From NCBI GenBank assembly GCA_903870275.1, contig CAIQCK010000107.1, forward strand, positions 50,411 through 114,410: DNA of 64,000 bases, given 5' to 3'. Below the pieces are notes generated by a model, which searched no databases, was not told the origin of the DNA, and saw nothing but the letters and a program-made list of their open reading frames with translations. This stretch comes from an uncultured bacterium. Its GTDB lineage: Bacteria; Verrucomicrobiota; Verrucomicrobiia; CAIQCK01. The translations under genes and the position numbers were made by a program. Below are positions 59,538 through 64,000 of the stretch, in pieces; position 1 is the stretch's first letter, and each line of letters starts with the position of its first letter.

Positions 59538-62084
59538 CTACTTGTCACGGTCATCGTAAATTTTTTTGCCCTCGCGAATGGCGGCGCGGTTGCGCGCCTC
59601 GATCCCAGCGCGCTCTAGATACTTCACGTTGCGTTGCTGGTCAACCTCGCACGCTTGAAAATCAGCCGTGTCGCCGCGGTGGCGTTTCGCCAGCGTTTCC
59701 TTGCCGGCCCGGATGATGGCGATGGCTTCCTGGCAGCGCGGGTCGCTCCGGTCCGCGAACTTCGCCAGACAGGGGCTGATCTCCGGCCGGTCGAAGCTGA
59801 TCTGCGGGCCGCGGTTGGCGTCGCAGTGGATGTCTTTGCGGAACAGCACGCCGGTGAGTTCTTCCAGTCGCGCGAGTTGTTTGTCGTCCAGCGGTGAACG
59901 GCCGGCGAGATTGGCCGGATAGGCGCTGGCGTAGGTTGGGTAGTAGGGCGCGTTGAGGTCAATCCATGTGAGGACGCGGTCCAGATCGTCGTTGCTGACC
60001 TGATATTTCTGCCGGCACTTGCGGATCGCCGCGGCCAGTTTGCTGGCATGCGAACCCCACGAATACGCCGGCTGGATTTCGGCGGGGCCGGCGCCGACGA
60101 CGTGGATGTAGTTCTTCCGCCACAGTTCGTTGTAGGAGAAATTGAAAATCAGGTCGCGGTCGCCCGCCAGAATCAGTTTCGCGCCGGCCTTCGTGCCGAC
60201 GTCGTGGCAGCGCACGCAGTATTTGTCGAACACCGGCTGCACGTCGGTCATGTAGTTGAAATACCGCGGCGCGCCGTGCCAGCCGTTCATGTCGCTCGGC
60301 GGACGCCGCAACGCCAGCGCCCGTGTGTCGCCCGGCGGCGCGGCCCGGCGCTCGTCGTGGCAGCCTGCGCAGCCCTGCCACTCGCCCGACTGGACGATGG
60401 CGCCGCTGCGCATGGACTGCACCATCATCCCGTTCTCGTCGAGGAGCTGGAAATAGACGAAGCGGTCCGCCGGCACGGCGAAATACGCCGAGCCATCCGC
60501 TTCCACGGGCACGACGCCGAGAATGCGCTTGTTGTTGAAGTCGTGCCAGTTCATCGCCGGCGCTTCCGCGCCCTGGCCGAACCAGTTGGGATTCGTCCAG
60601 AACCGCTTCTCTGGCGACTCGACCACGCGCAGCCATTTCACCGCGCCGCGCTTCACGCCGGCCATGTGCGTGCCCTGGTAAACGTCGGCGACGTAGAAGT
60701 AGCCGTTCTTGTTCGCAAAATCTTGGCGCGTCGGAATCGCCGGCGGCCGTGGTCGCGGCGAGAGCGGCATGGGGTCAAAGCAGCCCGGCCCTTCCGTGTG
60801 CAGGAGGACTTCGTTGCCGAACACATCCAGCAAATAAAGGCCCATCTGCTCGCCGTTGCCCGTCATGCGCGAGCAGAGGAAATATTTGTCGCTGAGCGGA
60901 TAGGGGTCCTGGTATTTCGGATAAACTTTTTTGAACTCGTCGAAGCCGCCGTGATCCACGAGATCCATCGCGCTGGCGGGCCACGTGCGGATCACCGCGG
61001 CGCGGCCGTCCACCGCGAGGCTGCGGTCCACGATCGCGATCGCGCCCCACGGCCGGTCGTGGCACGAACTGAACGTGCAAACGACGCGGCCGGTTCCGGG
61101 AATGACGCGTGCCTGGATCACCGCGCCCGGCGACATCTTGTTGTTGCCCCAATAGACCGCGTGGCCGGTGCCGTCGGGACTGACTGTCCAGAGTCCCTGC
61201 GCGCTGCCGAAGTTGCGGTCCACGTATTCCCAACGATCATACAGGATGCGGCCGTCGGGCATCAGCGCGCCGTGGCCCTCGAAGAGCGTGCTCTTGCCGA
61301 TCTGAAGGATGTTCGCGCCATCGGCGTCCATGCGGTAGAGGTTCGCCATGATGTGGCGGTTGCACATGCAATACTTCGGCTCGCGCGTGGAGGAAAACGC
61401 GATGCTCCCGTCGGGCAGATAGAGCGGATCAATGTCGCTGACGCCGCCGGCGAACGTGAGTTGCCGCAGCCCGCCGCCGTTGGCGGCGCATTCGTAGATG
61501 TGGTAATCGTCGCGGACATTTTTCCGCATCGAGAAAATGATTTTCCCGCCGCTGAAGTGCATCTCCGGGTCGCGCACCACGCCGTCGGCCGATTCGAGGA
61601 GCGTTCCCGCCTCGCCGCCCCTGGCGAAGTCCATCGTCTTCATCGCCGAGCCGCCCTCGAACTTGCCGGTGTTGATCTCGCCGGTCTGGAACATCGTCTC
61701 GGTGTTGTGGTGGTCGGGTTTGTATTGATGGCGGACGATGAAGAGAAGCGGCTGGCCGCTGACGAGCGGGTTGGCGGCGAGCGCCTCGCGTTGCAGCGCG
61801 GCAAACTCCTGCGCGCCCACGCCGGCGTCGAGCCGCTTCAGAAACTCCGCGCCCCGGGGATAACGCGGGCCGAAGGTGGTGATGAGGTCGTTGATCGCCG
61901 CGCGCAGCGTGGCCGGGCTGCCCGGTGACGGCAGCGGCGGCGGCGCGGGCTTGGCCGCGCTTTTTGCCGGCGGAGCCGCCTGTTGCGCGTGGAGCGGCAA
62001 CGCCACGGCAAGGACCCACAACGACAGAACAGTGACTGTCGCGATCCACCGAAACGGGCGGTGTTTGATTGCGGGCGTCGTCAT
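59538..62084 (-). CDS. HzsA-like exported dihaem propeller protein (2 of 2)
   Basis: About 848 residues from the ATG at 62084, with a signal segment (IATVTVLSLWVLAVALPLHAQ). Same architecture as the protein at 53101: an N-terminal propeller (KIIFSMRKNVRDDYHIYECA, SIAFSSTREPKYCMCNRHI), an HZS-alpha-like middle and two c-type haem sites WQGCAGCHDERRA and KYCVRCHDVGTKA. A Cys-His element (VCTFSSCHDRPWG) in the middle has its counterpart CIFCGHHTPQTG in the other copy. The sequences differ enough to suggest separate roles rather than a recent duplication. Confidence 0.87.
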   Translation of the reverse strand: MTTPAIKHRPFRWIATVTVLSLWVLAVALPLHAQQAAPPAKSAAKPAPPPLPSPGSPATLRAAINDLITTFGPRYPRGAEFLKRLDAGVGAQEFAALQREALAANPLVSGQPLLFIVRHQYKPDHHNTETMFQTGEINTGKFEGGSAMKTMDFARGGEAGTLLESADGVVRDPEMHFSGGKIIFSMRKNVRDDYHIYECAANGGGLRQLTFAGGVSDIDPLYLPDGSIAFSSTREPKYCMCNRHIMANLYRMDADGANILQIGKSTLFEGHGALMPDGRILYDRWEYVDRNFGSAQGLWTVSPDGTGHAVYWGNNKMSPGAVIQARVIPGTGRVVCTFSSCHDRPWGAIAIVDRSLAVDGRAAVIRTWPASAMDLVDHGGFDEFKKVYPKYQDPYPLSDKYFLCSRMTGNGEQMGLYLLDVFGNEVLLHTEGPGCFDPMPLSPRPRPPAIPTRQDFANKNGYFYVADVYQGTHMAGVKRGAVKWLRVVESPEKRFWTNPNWFGQGAEAPAMNWHDFNNKRILGVVPVEADGSAYFAVPADRFVYFQLLDENGMMVQSMRSGAIVQSGEWQGCAGCHDERRAAPPGDTRALALRRPPSDMNGWHGAPRYFNYMTDVQPVFDKYCVRCHDVGTKAGAKLILAGDRDLIFNFSYNELWRKNYIHVVGAGPAEIQPAYSWGSHASKLAAAIRKCRQKYQVSNDDLDRVLTWIDLNAPYYPTYASAYPANLAGRSPLDDKQLARLEELTGVLFRKDIHCDANRGPQISFDRPEISPCLAKFADRSDPRCQEAIAIIRAGKETLAKRHRGDTADFQACEVDQQRNVKYLERAGIEARNRAAIREGKKIYDDRDK

Positions 62085-62195
62085 AACGGTTCCCTGCGGC
62101 GCACCGGATGAAACCACAGCCGCCGCCGCCCGTCAACGACCTGAGCCGCGGGAAGTGTCCTAATTTAAGCGAATGACCCAGTCGGACAGAACGTG

Positions 62196-63353
62196 CTAAA
62201 ATTCTGAGTCGCTGTATGCGATCTGCATAATGTGTGGAGAATAAAACGCTTTGGGCCGTATCCCCGGCAGTGGCTCTAGAATGTTCGCCTTTACTAGCAG
62301 ATTGATGTCCGATTGAGCCGTGGGGTATGTCACTTTGAGTACGTTTTTGAGCCGAGAAACGCGCACAATTGGATTTACAAACAACGATTCAATAATCCGT
62401 TCGGTTCTCACACTGCCGTTGACTCGCGCCTTGTTTAGCATTTCATCTTTTAAACGCCTGAGCTGATAACAACGCCTATTCGCGTCTTCGGCCTGTTTGA
62501 TGGTTCCGGTAAGGCAAAAGTCTATCCACTTTTCCCAGTTTCCTTCTGCGCTAATTCGGAAAAGATTGTCCACGTATTCGTCTTTAAATCTTTCAAAAAA
62601 ACTGCTCATGTAAAGCCAAGGCAACTGCATTTTGCAGGCTTTTTCGATCATGAGAGAAAGCAACAGTCTTCCTATGCGACCATTACCGTCTGAAAACGGA
62701 TGGATAGCCTCAAACTGATAGTGGGCTATGTACGCTTTCACTAAAGGGTCGAAATTCTGGTCGTCGAAATTGATGTATTTCTCCAGAGCCTCCAAACAAG
62801 ATTTCATTTCCGCCGGTGGCGGAGGAACGTATCTGCGATCAGAGCCAATGGCCACTTGCAGATCACGAAAATCTCCGGGGTTTGAAAGCTGTCCCCTGAC
62901 TCCTTGCATTAAGGTGCTGTGCAATTGCTTAAAAACCCGCAGACAAAATGGATATTGATCAAGCAGTTGTGTTCCGTGTTTCAAAGCATTGATATAATTC
63001 TGTACTTCCGACCATGCATTGGCCTGATCCGTATTTGATTTCGGTTCTTTGGGGCTGATCTCAAACAACAGCATTTCTTGCGCTGTGGCGTAAGTGCCCT
63101 CAATTCTCGAAGATATAATCGCTTCCTGTCTGCGCAATGGCGTTAATAATAATTCTGGGCTGGGAAGCACGCTGCCAATTCCGTCTAGCTTCCCCAGAGC
63201 CATTTTAGCATCTGCCAGCTTGGGCCACAGTGACTTCGGGAACTCCCATCTCGGCGGCAGATCGTCTGGCACAAATGCAAAATCGCTTCCACCGGGGACT
63301 CGAATCGGAACAATTCGCCCTGTTTTCTTATCCGTAAACCTGTTTGGATCCAT
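62196..63353 (-). CDS. Fic-domain AMP transferase (class II-like)
   Basis: 385 residues. The Fic motif is HPFSDGNGRIGR (about residue 218) in the expected helical context, with an N-terminal Fic_N helix set. An inhibitory-helix motif of the S-x-x-x-E-G type is seen in ISSRIEGTY (about residue 80), as in class II Fic proteins that regulate themselves. A winged-helix-like C-terminus (VRVSRLKNVLKVTYPTAQ) may bind DNA. Base composition is visibly lower in GC than its neighbours. It AMPylates, or removes AMP from, an unknown protein target. Confidence 0.92.
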   Translation of the reverse strand: MDPNRFTDKKTGRIVPIRVPGGSDFAFVPDDLPPRWEFPKSLWPKLADAKMALGKLDGIGSVLPSPELLLTPLRRQEAIISSRIEGTYATAQEMLLFEISPKEPKSNTDQANAWSEVQNYINALKHGTQLLDQYPFCLRVFKQLHSTLMQGVRGQLSNPGDFRDLQVAIGSDRRYVPPPPAEMKSCLEALEKYINFDDQNFDPLVKAYIAHYQFEAIHPFSDGNGRIGRLLLSLMIEKACKMQLPWLYMSSFFERFKDEYVDNLFRISAEGNWEKWIDFCLTGTIKQAEDANRRCYQLRRLKDEMLNKARVNGSVRTERIIESLFVNPIVRVSRLKNVLKVTYPTAQSDINLLVKANILEPLPGIRPKAFYSPHIMQIAYSDSEF

Positions 63354-63439
63354 AGTGTTTTCAGTAATATAATATAATAAAGTAAATTTTAATCAATATC
63401 TTAATCGTAAAAAAACATGCATTATATTTTAATATTTGC

Positions 63440-63467
63440 TTGACTGTTAAAGCGTATTTGCTATTTT
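63440..63467 (+). promoter_or_regulatory. sigma70-like promoter in AT-rich DNA
   Basis: TTGACT (63440-63445), a 16-bp spacer, TATTTT (63462-63467). It precedes the GTG of a decayed small gene at 63483. The whole stretch 63354-63470 between the Fic start and this promoter is strongly AT-rich and otherwise empty. Confidence 0.5.
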
Positions 63468-63482
63468 GAAAGCAGGAACACG

Positions 63483-63691
63483 GTGCCTGTAATTGAGGTG
63501 TTTGGCAGCAAGAAGGTTTTGGAAGGCGTTGTTGAGGCTTCGATCTCACCGGCCACGCCAAGGCCAAGCGCTGCTATACTTGAAACTGCCACGATGGCAA
63601 GGAAACGCAATTCGTGACCGTCCTGGAATTGCCGCCCGTCAAATCTCCGCATGATGCGGTGCGTGCAGCCATCGCCAGCAAGGCGCAATAA
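63483..63691 (+). pseudogene. frameshifted small gene
   Basis: From a GTG with AGGA upstream, the frame reads VPVIEVFGSKKVLEGVVE, then fits only if one base is missing near 63537: it continues GFDLTGHAKAKRCYT, a TGA at 63581-63583 (one base from Trp), and NCHDGKETQFVTVLELPP VKSPHDAVRAAI, ending in TAA at 63689-63691. The joined product would be about 69 residues. Two lesions show a recently broken gene. I do not know its family; its stop overlaps the next ATG. Confidence 0.5.
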
Positions 63692-63843
63692 TGACTGCTT
63701 TGGGATGGTTTCTTGTTGTCCTGATTGTGCTGGTGGTTTCCGCTTGGTTGTTCGCGCTATGGTGTTTTGGACATGTGCTCTACGAACATTATCACCAGTT
63801 GAGCCAGAGCAACCACGCCAAGCACAGCAGTCAATCCAAATAG
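63691..63843 (+). CDS. tiny putative membrane protein
   Basis: 50 residues: one strongly hydrophobic segment (GWFLVVLIVLVVSAWLFALW) followed by a His/Ser/Gln-rich tail. The ATG shares its A with the stop of the preceding broken gene (TAATG), so it was probably translated with it. No family recognised. Confidence 0.4.
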   Translation: MTALGWFLVVLIVLVVSAWLFALWCFGHVLYEHYHQLSQSNHAKHSSQSK

Positions 63844-63866
63844 CCCCCATGTGAGGGTTCCTAGTG

Positions 63867-64000
63867 TAGTGTCCCACAAATAAATGCACATACCCGCTGG
63901 CTGGTTAGCATGGCGGGATGTCACGCAAAAGTCTTCCTGTCGTTCTTTCGGAAGCGGAGATCCTCCGTTTGGAACAATGGATTCGCGCAGGCTCGACGCC
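63867..64000 (+). mobile_element. left end of an IS630-like element (truncated by the window)
   Basis: The sequence changes at about 63867, where a TA-flanked end (tagtgtcccacaaataaa) precedes a transposase start. IS630/Tc1-type elements insert at TA. The right end is outside the window. Confidence 0.6.
63918..64000 (+). CDS. IS630-family transposase, N-terminal part
   Basis: 27 complete codons, open to the window end: MSRKSLPVVLSEAEILRLEQ and then WIRAGSTP, the usual beginning of the helix-turn-helix of IS630-type transposases (LSxxERxxLExWxRxGST). The catalytic DDE part lies beyond base 64000. Confidence 0.7.
   Translation, partial: MSRKSLPVVLSEAEILRLEQWIRAGST

Noticed and set aside
60048..61928. 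626-codon plus-strand open frame
   Set aside because: Antisense to the second HzsA-like gene; no recognisable domains.
53101..62084. Hydrazine synthase (anammox)
   Set aside because: Two HzsA-like proteins are present, but no HzsB/C subunits, no hydrazine dehydrogenase and only two haem sites each; HzsA-like proteins also occur in organisms without anammox.

Overview
The window is a GC-rich bacterial chromosome segment (about 60-65% GC by eye). Its gene content points to the Planctomycetes-Verrucomicrobia group, most likely Verrucomicrobia: several Tat-exported Gfo/Idh/MocA oxidoreductases, a DUF1080 (3-keto-glycoside hydrolase family) protein, HEAT-repeat and FG-GAP exported proteins, two large HzsA-like dihaem proteins, a Hanks-type kinase and a giant autotransporter with T5SS/PEP-CTERM repeats. 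Lipid A synthesis (lpxA) and the autotransporter show a Gram-negative envelope. This is inference from gene families; no rRNA or tRNA gene was noticed.

Layout. 1-12.5 kb: a leftward run of exported carbohydrate-type proteins (three Gfo/Idh/MocA oxidoreductases, DUF1080, two HEAT paralogues, an FG-GAP protein), closed by a hairpin terminator at about 2.03 kb, then a membrane sulfatase that leaves the window at base 1 and whose frame has no stop inside it. 13-22 kb: an exported MBL-fold hydrolase, a decayed copy of an autotransporter 3' end, two small ORFs, the 1,746-residue autotransporter and a Tat-exported TIM-barrel protein. 22.5-25.6 kb: an ArsR regulator, an exported barrel-like protein, a COG0523 GTPase and an aquaglyceroporin, all rightward. 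25.7-34.2 kb: two small membrane proteins, a Ser/Thr kinase, an NTF2-like protein, a PQQ-propeller protein, an S41 protease and a DsbD-like protein. 34.2-38.2 kb: four standalone leftward accessory genes, each preceded at 32-71 bp by a copy of the same 30-34 bp motif, among hairpins and short tandem repeats. 38.3-41.3 kb: lpxA, radC and a fourth oxidoreductase.

41.4-50.7 kb is the most notable part: a large arsenic locus. A classical unit (arsR, thioredoxin-type arsC, a small Cys protein, arsM, acr3, a 74-residue membrane protein) is followed by a second arsR and a thiol-redox unit: a CxxC mini-thioredoxin, dihydrolipoyl dehydrogenase, a GcvH-like lipoyl carrier, three DGC-type putative zinc-binding proteins, OsmC, a membrane-anchored thioredoxin and a CcdA-like electron conduit. 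No glycine-cleavage P or T gene accompanies the lipoyl carrier. The arrangement suggests a dedicated dithiol relay serving arsenic or oxidant defence.

50.7-62.1 kb holds an FmdB-type zinc ribbon, a CtBP-like dehydrogenase, a ROK kinase, two HzsA-like proteins flanking a UbiB-type kinase and a B12-binding radical SAM enzyme, and a small basic protein. The right end (62.2-64 kb) is visibly lower in GC and looks like acquired DNA: a Fic protein, a frameshifted small gene, a tiny membrane ORF and the left end of an IS630-like element.
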